Below are positions 12,614-23,800 of a stretch of 64,000 nt of DNA, in pieces. The translations under genes and the position numbers were made by a program. Under the pieces are notes generated by a model. The model did no database searches. It was not told the origin of the DNA and was given only the letters and a program-made list of their open reading frames with translations. This DNA comes from Patagioenas fasciata. Lineage: Eukaryota > Chordata > Aves > Columbiformes > Columbidae. Position 1 is the first letter of the stretch, and the number at the start of each line of letters is the position of its first letter. The stretch covers positions 193,048,604 to 193,112,603 of the forward strand of contig NC_092520.1 in the NCBI RefSeq assembly GCF_037038585.1, given 5' to 3'.

Positions 12614-12665
12614 TACGGCGCGGCACGGCACGGCACGGCACACCCCCGCACGGCACGGCACGGCG
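12614..12665. repeat. (CGGCA)n pentanucleotide repeat
   Basis: CGGCA units recur in two blocks (about 12619-12642 and 12650-12665) separated by a short C-rich interruption. The plus strand reads GCACGGCACGG repeatedly. It is a CpG-containing short tandem repeat inside the probable GRM8 promoter island, and so could vary in both length and methylation. Confidence 0.8.
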
Positions 12666-13521
12666 CTCCTAGGCACGGAGCTGTACGGCTCCATGTGAAA
12701 CTCCAATCCGCCGCGGGCTGCGGCTCCGGCCCCGCGCGCCTCGCCGGCAGCCGGATCCGCCTGTGGGGCAGCCCACGTCCGGCACCGCCCTCCCCCGTCA
12801 CCCCCGCTCCGCCAGGGACGCGGTGCCGGGCAAATGTTTGCGGCGGGATTTCTGAGCAGACGAAGCCAGTAATGGCTGAGGCAGCCTGGGTGAGGGAGCG
12901 GGGGCAATGGGGGGGGGGCAGTGGCGGGGACCGGGGCTGTTTAATGAGGCTTTCCTTGGGATGCGGGACCTTCATTCACATCCTGCCTTCCGCGAGCGGT
13001 GAAGCCGGGTCGATGGCACAAGGGAGGTTTCCCGACGCTTTTTGTCCTATCCCCCGTTTAGGCTTTCAGCTCGGATGCCAGGTGAAGACGTTCCCGTTTT
13101 TCCCCAGGCACCAGAGGGGCTTCGGCAACGCGGAGCCAGGGCCACCCCGATGGGTAAAGGACGCCGTCGTCAGTACTTTGCTGGATCAGTCTGGAAGTTT
13201 GCTCCTCTCCCCAAAAGCTCTCGGCACCCCAGGGCCATCCCCCACTTGCACAGGGGTGCTCCGGGGCGCTCCGCTCCGGCCTTCGCGAAGCTCCGCGCCG
13301 TGGGCGGGGAGGGCCCAGGTCGGCCCCGCGGAGCCGTGGGAGCGCGGCGCCGGCGGGGCCGCATTCGCCCGCCCGCCCGGGAGCGCCCGCCGCAGCCTCG
13401 GTGAGAAGGTTCCACCTCGAGGGCGCTGTCCGCAACTGCACCCGCGGCGCGCCCAGGCACGGCTCGGTTCGGCACGGCTCAGCTCCAGGTCCCTAGAGCA
13501 GGAGAGGGCTCCACACTCCAC

Positions 13522-16500
13522 GGTTTGGCCGGTTCGTAAGACTCCTGATATTAAGCAGGTCTTTATAATCTTCTCATTTCAGGCTGCTCTGAACTGCTTT
13601 CCTTAATAACAAATAATATTTTTCTTTGCACTGGCTTACTTTGAACATCCTTGCTGGAAAGAGGAAGAATTCCAAGCATGCTCTAACATTCTCAAACAGT
13701 GCTTCCATGATGGTACTACTTGGGTTTGTGTGTTAAAGGTCTGTCCCAGGCAAGAAACAGGACTGGCAATATCTTATGAGTCTTGCAATCCTGTAACTTC
13801 TCATGGAGATGATCTTTTGCTATTGGAAAATGGCACTGAGAAATCGTCCAGGTCTTAGAATATATTAATTGACGCTTGCATTCATTTTTTTCTTAAAAAC
13901 CTTCAATGAATGAAAATGGGGGAGCTGTGAATTCAGTAAGTCTATTATATTAATCTGGAATATAGTCACAGGGACTAAATCCTGATTTTTTAATGTGAGC
14001 GAAATTCCATCTTAGATATCCTCCTTAATCCCCATCAGGAAAATAAACCATACATTATTTACCTGTAGCATTGTGTTGATCAGTTTCCAACTTCATTTAA
14101 GCTCTGCAGCTTAACACAAAGTCCAGCAAAACAAAACCAAGTGGTGTTCTGAGGGCATAGCTGATGCTTGAACTTTTGTGTAAATCTTGCAGCTGGAGAA
14201 GCAGTCTGAGGTGAAATGATTAGGGTAAGGAAACCTCCAGTGTGTTTCCAGCTTGGCCACCAACCCAAATGTAATCTGTTGCTTTGCCCTGTCTCTCCCA
14301 GACACATCTTTTCCAGAGTACAATTTTGTGGTCATTGGGACTGTATCTTATTACATATGCTTACAGTAAGTAGCACAATGGCTCTTAGGTGGGAGTATGA
14401 TAAATAAATGCATAACCAAAGAGATACGTGCAGTGTTTTGATTAAATGCAAGCAGAGAAAATAAATTGGGGAATCGGGGAGGAGTATAGAAAAGGAAAGA
14501 ATGAGAAATTTTACATGAAAATGCTCATGTTTGGTGAGGATATACAACACAAAAGAGAGGCAAACAACAACCATCATTGTTCGAGTAGGATTCATTCTGA
14601 TTCAAGCCCATCAGCAGCTAATGTCAGTTTGTACAGAAGACTAATGTCAGGACTGGTGACAACTACTACCTGTACAACTAACTTGAGAGGGAAGAAATCC
14701 AGTTCTGGAGACCAAGTTGTCGTAAAGGAGTTCTTAAATGACCCTTTTTAAAGTGAGAAGTCCTGATTCTCACAGGAAGCATCTTACATGTTAGGAGACT
14801 GACAGAGACTAAAGGCCAAACTAAAATGTCAAGACAATAGAGACATGGCCTGAGATGCTTCAGTTTTAATTACTGCCTAGGATCCTTGCTCTAAACATCT
14901 CTTTAAAGCCAAGGGAAAAGAAAAATCCATCAGTCTGTCCCTGTACCTCTATTTCTCCTAAACAAAAGATGCTGAACCTCTTTGTATCCAAGCAGTGATT
15001 TTGGCAGAGCAGTTTATGCTCCAGCTACAGTTATTCCATAACCGCACTCACCAGTACAGTTTTTAATTGCATTCAAATGGGGATGATTATTTGTAACTTT
15101 GAAGTAGTGTGAAGTAAGACACCCTGAGTTCTGGGTGGATTTTTTTTGTTGCTATTCAAGTGATAGAAACGTTACTTTAGGATTTACTCAAACAGGGAAC
15201 CACGTGAATAATCACTTTTAGGCACAAGTCTGCTGATTAATGGCCATCAAGGAATACAGAGCCTAGATGTCAGTGATTCCCATGAAAGTGATAGTGGATA
15301 GTGGGTTGTGAGTTATGTTTTGGAGTATAGGTTTTGGAATTTTTCAAGAAAACATAATCACTAAAAAAGTACTTGATGCTTGTGTGTTTTGTGTGCACTT
15401 CTCTAAGGTTAATATTTCTTTACAAAATCTATTGCATGGTGAAAAAAATAAAAGGAGGAGAAAAGGCATTTCACAATAGTAAATATGACAAAAAAAAAAA
15501 AAAGCATTATCTGGAGGCCAAAGAAAGAGTGCAACCATCTGTAAAATAGAACATACCTTTGTAAGGCCCCAGCTGTGACTTATTTCAAATAATCTTTTCA
15601 GCAGTGAACAGGAGATGTCAAAGCTTAAGCTATAAAAAGAAAGATAGCCATCGTGTAGGAAAGGTAGCACTGTTCCCAGGGAAGATATTTTCAGAATCAG
15701 AATATTTTTGGTATATAATTTCCAAATGTGTCCAACAAACTCCAGTATGTTAGAAGACGTTAGCAATTGGAAACCATCCCTCTGCCAGAAGGAGTAGTGC
15801 AGGAACGATGGTCTGTGAATGGGTTTTTGATTTCCCTACTTTCAGGAGGTGGCCGGGAGCCAAGGCACAGTGGGCAGGGGCAATGTCCTCCACAAGAGAC
15901 CCAGTCCCGCAGCAGCCAAACAGTGGAGCAGAGCAGGTCTGGTGGTGGCAACCAGGATCAACACATCCCCGCGACTGCTAGACAAGTCATGATGCTGAGG
16001 TAAGTCTGAGGTCAAGTCGGGAAGTCAAGATCAGGATCTTCATAAGAGGGGTGCATGGTGAGGCATAGGCATGGCTGTAACAGCTCAGGAAAGCACAAAG
16101 AAGGAGCATCAGAGCTTAAAAAAAATCTCCTCAGTGATGCTGGGAAGCCTCAGTGAGACTTTTTTCGGCTTTCTCATGAAGCAGTCTCCTCAGCAGCCTG
16201 GCCCAAGGTCACACCAGTGCACCATGTCAGAGGTGGCCTGGAGCTCAGGGTGCCAAACCCATAGGAGCAGGGCAGGGCTCTTGGCCCTCACTTATACACC
16301 AGTCAAAGTTTGTGTCATATTCTCTTATATCTCCTTTTCCTGCACAGAGCTAAAGGATGACAGTGACACATCTGTCCTGAACACTGTCATGAAACTTGAT
16401 ACATTTTCTTAACACACAGTGCAAGAACATGCCTCTCAATATGATTTAAATCTGAAGGAGACCCATCTGGAAGTTAGAGATGTTGTACTCACACTAAATT

Positions 16501-17860
16501 TAAATGGAGGATATAGTGTATTTATGAATCAAATACAGTGTTTCCAAAGTACAAGTGGATGATGAGCCTGCAAAATCCTCACCCATACAAGTCAGAACAC
16601 TGAAGTCAGCAGAGACAGCTGAGAAGCAACATAATATTTGCTAAGGAGAAGAGAGACTCAATCCTAATTAACTAAAAATTACAACTCCCACAAAGGGAGT
16701 TATGCATTGTTATACCTTCATAATGGGGACAGTCTCTACTAGCATGTCCTCTAGTATAATGACTGTGTGATTTTATATCTATATTTAATAAGGTGTCTAT
16801 ATAGGTACTAAGTTCTGCAGATTCTGAAACCTTAGTCTTTCATTTTGTCCTTCACTAAAGGAAAATTGAAACCATGTTTAAGAGTGCCTTTCATTCTAAG
16901 CCACTTCACAAAAACTGATAAAAAGCTATATATAGTGATTACTTCACCAGGCTTTGAAATGCTGACATCTTTGAGGTGAGGTACAAAAAAGGTTTATAAA
17001 TCAGAAAATAAAGCCACATTACCTTTTCAACATGTGAGCCATAACCTTTCCTCTTAAATGACAGCAGATGGACACAGCTATTTTACATGAAAAAAACCTT
17101 TGCATTTATTTACCCTTCCAAAGAAGTTATTTGCATAGAATGTCATTTGCCAAATGACAAGTGGAGCTGATCATGCTCTGCCTTGTCCCAGCCACTTTGT
17201 AGGCTGTTGGCAAAATCCTCTGAGGTTAGCAGTGCGTGGAAATACCTAATCTTCAAGTCCAGTGTTTCCATCTTTTGTGTGGACAGCAGAATTTGTCAGA
17301 AGACTGTTTTCTAAACTAAGTGAGCAAAATGACCTGCATACACCCTAAATAAAAAGCGCACTCAACGCTTCATATAAGGTACACTCGATTCTACTGTTAA
17401 TACTACCCATCAGACAGCCAGAAAACAAACCATTAATTCATCACCTGGAATTCAAGGCATTGCACTGCAAAGCCAAATATTTATTTTCATGGCTTGTTGC
17501 AGAAGCAATAGAATTGCAGTTCTAGGAATCATCAAAATCATGAATGAAGACTCACTCAAAGTAATAAAATGCTTTGCTTAAATTCGATTTAAATTTAAAT
17601 GTTGCAAGACCCACTCTCAAGCAGTACTGAGCAGGGAGAGCATTTTGTAAAGGCCCTGAGAATTCCCCTAAAACCATGGCATGCAGTGTCCATACAGACA
17701 GCAGATATAAGTCCAGCCCCACATTTGGCCTGAGGTTATTCTCTGAGTGGATATGTAAACTTACAGGAATGATATTACATAGATTAAAGTGTCACCCCAT
17801 GTGCCAAGACCTGTAACCTCAGAGTAAGGAGGTGAACATACACTATTAGCTGTTGCTTCC
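13522..17860. other. Intergenic sequence, no gene recognised
   Basis: AT-rich sequence upstream of the GRM8 island. The open frames at 15344-15766 and 16071-16412 are the longest and show no domain. At about 15995-16060 a GTCAAG/GTCAGGATC-rich stretch resembles, in opposite orientation, the CTTGCTGA-rich stretch at about 850-930. A short poly(A) occurs near 15490. I see nothing else supportable. Confidence 0.6.
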
Positions 17861-18227
17861 TGTTGGAACGATAAAGGACTCAGCACTCCGATTCAATGTG
17901 AATCACGCAAAGCCATTTATTACAGAAACATGTCTCCTTATATATGCAACTATTCTCTAATCACGAATCCATGCTCCAAGTATGGATTCGCTAAAAGAGT
18001 ATCATGGGCAGTCCACATGCTGGAGCCCCACCAATGATATGTCCGACGACTCACACCATGCTGAGGCCCTGTTGATGAAGAAACGCCCCTCTTTCTCACA
18101 GCAGATTCTGTTCTCAGCTTCTCGAAGTGGCTTGGAGATTCCTTTGGGTCTGACTAATTCAACAACATATCTCCTTCTAACTAAACCCCTCCACAGCTTC
18201 CGAAACTATTCTTCAAGAATCATGTAA
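17861..18227 (-). mobile_element. Probable solo LTR of an endogenous retrovirus-like element
   Basis: Read on the minus strand, the right part has LTR 3'-end organisation: AATAAA followed by about 60 nt ending in CCAACA. This gives TGTTGG at 17861 on the plus strand as a TG...CA-type terminus. The other terminus is not certain; a minus-strand TG about 18,220-18,227 is a candidate. I could not find a convincing target-site duplication. There is no internal gag, pol or env sequence next to it, so it is probably a solo LTR. A perfect 9-nt inverted repeat (17964-17972 with 17982-17990) lies inside. The 81-codon plus-strand frame here is fortuitous. Confidence 0.55.
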
Positions 18228-20692
18228 ATATCTTGTTGGGTTCTTAGTGAGAAGACATGAAAAATAGAGGTGAATTTTCTTGGGCAGAATACATAGGTCT
18301 CCAGGATAGATTTTCAGACATCTAAAATGTATACTCCTGTATTTAAAATATTTCTCTAGGCTCCCTGGGTAAATGCAAAATATGGAAATGGAAAGAAATA
18401 GCTGCTTTCCAGGCAGTGAGTCATCTGATATTACCATAGATGTCTAAATAGAACACGTAAATCATGCCTGAGAAGTGTCTGCTTCACTCCATGGACTATA
18501 AAAAGAGTCTAGACAACTGGCTCAGATGTAAATCTCTGCATTGTAGATGATCAAAGTGAGGTGAGGTGTATCCATGCATAGGAAGATCCAGACAGTAAAG
18601 ACAGCAGGTCAGGCTCAGGTTCTGAGAGAACAAACCACCAGTTCATGACCAGTTTTACCCCTCATTATGTCTGTTCTGGTGGTAGGTAATACTCCTGCAC
18701 TGAGAATTCCTTCTTTTTTCCTTTCTGTCCTCACAGAAAGCTGCTGACAAATATTCAAAATTGTCTTAAGAAGTCAACCAACTGTGTGCCAAGTATTTAA
18801 AATTGAAAAAAAAACTTAGAAAAAAAATGTATTTATTAAGAAGTTACATATTTAGAAGCAAACAACTCTGCAACTTTTTCCTAAAAATTAATTTAATTGG
18901 TACAAACTTAAGCAATCATTTTAATTAACTGCCTGTGAGTAAAGGAATGGTCATAGTTGGGTTTTTTCCTGCTTGACTTTTACATGAACAAGATGTAACT
19001 GAGCTGCTGCTCAAGATTCACATATGATGACTTTTTACATCCATATGGCACTTTGTGGGGGAGTTCACTTTTAACATTTCAGCTTGGATCATGAGCACAC
19101 TTCTGAAGTAAACTTCCTAGTTTTCTACACTTACTATGTGCTTTGGTTAACACAACACAACAGTCTCAGGGCTTGTGGACTGGATGCCTCTTGGGGGAAA
19201 ATAGAAGCTGAAGTTGCACTACAGGAGTTTGCCTGAAGCCTTACAACCACTAACAGACCAAACACAACCTAGTCTGAAGTGATCCACATGTCCACATGTA
19301 GCGTGGACATCAACTCAGCAGCATCAAATATTTTGCTCTATAGACCTGCACGGCCCCATGTGACTTGTTAATATAAACATAGCCCATGTCAGATTAAGGC
19401 TACAGTCCTAAAAAAATGTCCCTGTATTCCCCCGAGGGCCAGTGCTGAAGGATGGGACTGAAGTTCAAAGATAGCTAGATCTTGCAACCAGTTAAAGGCT
19501 AGCATGATGCATGGCACATTTCACAATGAAGTTTCACACTTTATTTAATGGTTACTGGCTGTAAATAATGTACATGATCCTATCTTATATGTGTAAAGTG
19601 AAGTGGTTTTTTTTAATACAGTGAAGGATCAGAAAACATATTTGCACCCATATTTGCTGTGCATTCAGTGCTACTAAAACAACAGAGAACTCTGTATCAG
19701 TGATGTTGGGAGGAAGATTAAGTGTACAATGATGCAACATCCATCCAGTGTTCCACTCTGCATCTGCAGCTTGGGAATTACCTTCATTTATCAATGATAA
19801 GGTGATCTTAATAAATCCTTTCGTTATTTAAACTGTGTTTAAAGTACAAAACAATCAATGACATTATTTTAATCAAGGAAGACCGATTGCAATGTGTTCT
19901 TATGATAGTGGCATTTTCTTGTCTCAAAGAAAAAATAACCTAGGATATCTAAGAGCCACTTTGTTGTGTCATTAGTACTAAGGTTAATGATTCTTGCTTT
20001 CTTGTGCTTCATTTCTTAACTCTGACCTGAAGACTGGTAATCATTAATGGTATAATTGAGTGTTGTACCAGACACTTACTGAATAGGGACGCTTCTGCAG
20101 CAGAAACATTTCCAGTTCTTGAATGCCACCCCATCGGTCTTATTGGGCAACTTTGGGACTGGCAATAGGCATAGAACTGTTGTGATGTGAAATACAACAT
20201 TAAATGTTAAAATATTTATCCATACTTTTCACTCTTCAACTTGCATTCGGCAGGGAGACTAAGACACACATAGGTCACAAAGCATGGTCACAAAACCATT
20301 TCAAGGGTGACATATGCTCACATGCAGAAAATGAAGTGGGGGAACAGAGATACAGGGTGATGAAATAAGCAATGTATCTGAATTAAATTAAAATAAATTA
20401 GGTAATTTAGGGTCAGACACAAATATTTCTCCCTCATTATTTTAAATTTGTTTTACTCCCTAAATACTGTTAAGTTGGTTTGTTGTTTGTTTGCCTTTTT
20501 TTTTTTTTTTCAATTTTTATTCAACACTTCAAAAAATCAAAGGAAATTTGAAAACGAAGGGCTAAGTAAATGCAAGAGGAGAAACTAGTGGGAGTAGACC
20601 CCTCCTGCAATTTTGTAGCTGCAGTACTTGCTTGCCACGACAGGAACACATGCAGAGAACCTCTTTCTGATTCATTGCAGCACACCCTGACA
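18228..20692. other. Intergenic sequence, no gene recognised
   Basis: AT-rich, single-copy-looking DNA. A perfect 8-nt inverted repeat with a 7-nt loop occurs at 19288-19310. A short poly-T lies near 20500. Open frames are all under 75 codons and have no recognisable domain. Confidence 0.6.
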
Positions 20693-20850
20693 TCACAGAA
20701 TCACAGAGTGTTAGGGATTGGAAGGGACCTTGAAAGATAATCCAGTCCAATCCCCCTGCCGGAGCAGGAACACCTGGATGAGGTTACACAGGAACGTGTC
20801 CAGGCGGGATTTGAATAGCTCCAGAGAAGGAGACATCAAGAGACTGCCCT
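20693..20850 (-). mobile_element. CR1 LINE 3' end (avian type)
   Basis: The plus strand begins with an AATCACAGA-type tandem (the reverse of the CR1 terminal octamer). It continues with the characteristic run GGATTGGAAGGGACCTTGAA, then the CCAGTCCAATCCCCCTGCC, CAGGAACGTGTCCAGGCGGG and CTCCAGAGAAGGAGAC segments that I recognise from avian CR1. The order places the element's 3' end at the left, so it lies on the minus strand. It is a 5'-truncated, noncoding copy. CR1 is the dominant LINE of birds, which supports the avian assignment. Confidence 0.88.
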
Positions 20851-23800
20851 AATTGCAAGCATACTCCAGAACGGGTTTCATTGCACTTGTCCACATTTGC
20901 ATTTTAGCTTGGGTTAGGAGTGCTATTTTGAGGCAAACCTCTTTTTTCACCCCTATTTCCAGGACTTAGACTGTACCACAGAGCTGTCTTGGACCAAACC
21001 AACAAGGTAATCCTCTTGGATGAAGCCAAAATGCAAACAGCACTCCAGCTCCGTCAGACACACAGAGCTCAGAACCAGACTAGCTCTGGTTCCAGGTGAC
21101 ACCCCTGTACCAGGGACAATGTGGACACGGGGTCCTTAGTGCCCTCCCAAGGATCTGTTCCTACTGTGCTAAGTGACTTGTTCTACATGTCTTTTCTCCC
21201 ACTTTCTGGTGCAGTGTTTTTGCTTCAGATCAAAAAACATTCATTGGGCCAAAAGAGCGTGTTCAAAAATGAGCCCAGGTAGACACTGATGAGAGGGATA
21301 TTCAGCTTTTTGCTCAAGCAGCTCGAGGCTGTAGCAAAATTTCCCAAACTCCCTGCTGCTTGTGATATTATCCCTTCAGCAGTCTAGTTGCAGAAATGTT
21401 CTATAAGCATTGACAAAATAACAAAGATTTTCACCAGTTTCAGGCCAGGAGATGTATTTTATCGGAAATGACTATATATTGAGGTGTTCCAAACATCTCT
21501 TTTCATTATTTTTGCTTCACAGAGAAATTTAAAAGCTTGTAATCATTCTCAAACAGGAAATAAAGGGATGTTTTAAAATACCAGCAATTTTCATAAAAAT
21601 CAAGTTTCTGCCAGTTCTGTCAGGAACCAGTTTTGTGTAGATAGATCCACATAAGCACTGTTGCTAACTGCTGGATGAGAGCCCATGGAAGCAATGGCTG
21701 CAAGTCAATACTTCCATTCCCTTCTGCTAGTTCTATTTCTTAACAACAGGTGGAAAAATCATATAACCACCACATAACGGTTTATAAAAACACTGGTTTG
21801 TTGATTATCAGAAAGAAACATTATTAATCATATTATTTCAATGACATATCAATGGATCTGCAAGTCAAAGACTTAAAAACTACCTTTTCTTCCTGCAGTT
21901 GTAGTGTATGAGAAGTGGAAACTGTACCCACTAAGGTCTGGAAGCTGAACTTCTACAAAATTAACATTACAATATGCTATGCCACATACTTATTTTAAAA
22001 TGCAAAAATATTTGATTAAATGAGTATGTTAAGGTACCATTATTACTGATTAGTTTTAAAACATTAACACAGACTCTTGTTTTAAACTTCAAACACATGA
22101 AGCAATGAGCAAATATAAAATCCAGTAGCTTTAGCACACACTGAATGAGCTTGTCCGTATTATGGAATAATACTGGTTTTACAAGGTCTAGCCAGTATGT
22201 CTTAGTTAAAACAGTGGTTTTTAGGCTCAGGTTTGCAGGTCACAGGTGAAGAACATGCTAAACCACTAAGCTGAAGGCTGCATGGTGCATCATGACGTTT
22301 GACAAATTTTGAAGACTGACAGTGGTCCTTTAGAAATTCTGGGGACCAAGATTCATGTGCCATATTGTCTTAGGCATATAACAGTAACCCTAAACTTTTT
22401 TTATAGACCAGGAAGAGAAATAGGGGCAATCACTTCATCCTCAAACAGATGTTTTAAAAAGGTTTGGTAAACTGACTTGCAGATGTGGTAGTCTCTCTCC
22501 ATTGACCACAGAGGGAGTCTCAGGGGACAGACACAGGTGGGCACTGACTTTAGACATCTACAGCAGTGACTGTGTAGGACCCAAGTAATTGATGACCAAA
22601 AAAAAAAAAAAAAAAAAAAAGATTAACTCAGAGGTCTTTGCACCTGTTCCAAACACAGATTTCCTAGTGGGAGGGTCTGGAGGATTTTGCCCTTTCCCAG
22701 CTGCCCTCAATGTTCCTCTCCACAGCCTCCATGCAGACAGCTCAGATTCTCCTGCTCTGAGCCTTGGTTCCTCCACCACTTCTTGTGAAATGGCTGACCC
22801 AGGAGCTTTGGGAATGGAGAGGGGAGGACAGTCTCACAGCTTCCTACTGCCAACCATGCATGGGACATGCTCTTTTTCCCAGAGTGGGGAGCACAGTTCC
22901 ACAAGAGGATGGTGGCAGTCATTGGGGCTGCCTCTGGATGAGTGGGCTGTGTTTCTCCCTTGATTACATAGCCAGAAGTACTTGAGTCACCACAAGCACC
23001 TTACCTGGCCATTTCCACCTAAATCCAGCCTCTCTGCATCATCTTAGACCAATGTCAGCACACATGTGTTTGCAGTCACACAGCTGCAATAGAGGAGCTC
23101 TGCAGCCTCATGTATCCTGGAAATGCAAACACACAACTTAATCAGGAACAAGGTTTTACCCTGAATAGGCACTAAAGTTTTTCTTCCTGTGATCCCATGT
23201 GGGCCATGTAAACCTCTCTCTTCATACAGCACCTTCCAGAGAGGAACCCGAAATTGAAGTGAGCTGGTCTTGGTGTTAAACACATCCATGTTTTCCAGAA
23301 ATCTTCTGCTTTTTGTCCACAGGTGCAGATTTCCAGAAGGGGGTCCATTTGCATCCAGGTTTCTCAGTGCAATACAGATACATCCCATTAATTAGGTATT
23401 GTATAAACAGGATTTTAGTGTTTAACACTCGTAATTGCAGTCTTGCAGAGGAACAGTTGACTCGAACACACTTCATCAGGATTCTGAAATGCTTCTGCTT
23501 CTGAGCCACAATATTTAAAGTTGTCATATCAGCCATGAAAAGAGTTTAACTGAATGAAAGGAAGTTAAAATTGAAACATATAGACATTTTTTAAAATAAA
23601 AAGTAATTTATTCTGGTATTTGCCAGTTAAAATACACTTTTACAATTAAATTTAAGATCTCTAGAGAAGCTAATTGAGTTAATTTGGATATTTTTTAAAG
23701 CTTTTTCTCAGTGGAGTCAATTTTGATTTAGGGATTAAATGAACAGCTAATAAAGACATTCAGATTTTTTTTTTCCCCTCATGCTTTTGCTGTCTGCTTT

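Larger units (their letters stand above)
9944..13521. promoter_or_regulatory. GRM8: Large CpG island, probable GRM8 promoter and first noncoding exon
   Basis: GC content and CpG frequency rise sharply here, from about 9944 and especially in 10.0-10.95, 11.3-11.7 and 12.3-13.5 kb, against an AT-rich background. It is the only such island upstream of GRM8 and lies about 5 kb from the coding exon, so it is the natural site for a TATA-less promoter transcribing leftwards. The many long open frames on both strands (for example 12695-13606 plus and 12233-12907 minus) are rich in Arg, Pro, Ala and Gly, lack domains, and are by-products of GC richness. I could not fix the transcription start or the first-exon donor; minus-strand donor-like sites occur near 9860, 11288 and 11990. 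An AT-rich break lies at about 11.75-12.05 kb. Confidence 0.65.

Noticed and set aside
12695-13606. Plus-strand 303-codon ORF in the GRM8 island
   Set aside because: No domain, no homolog recognised, competing frames on the minus strand, and composition explained by GC content.
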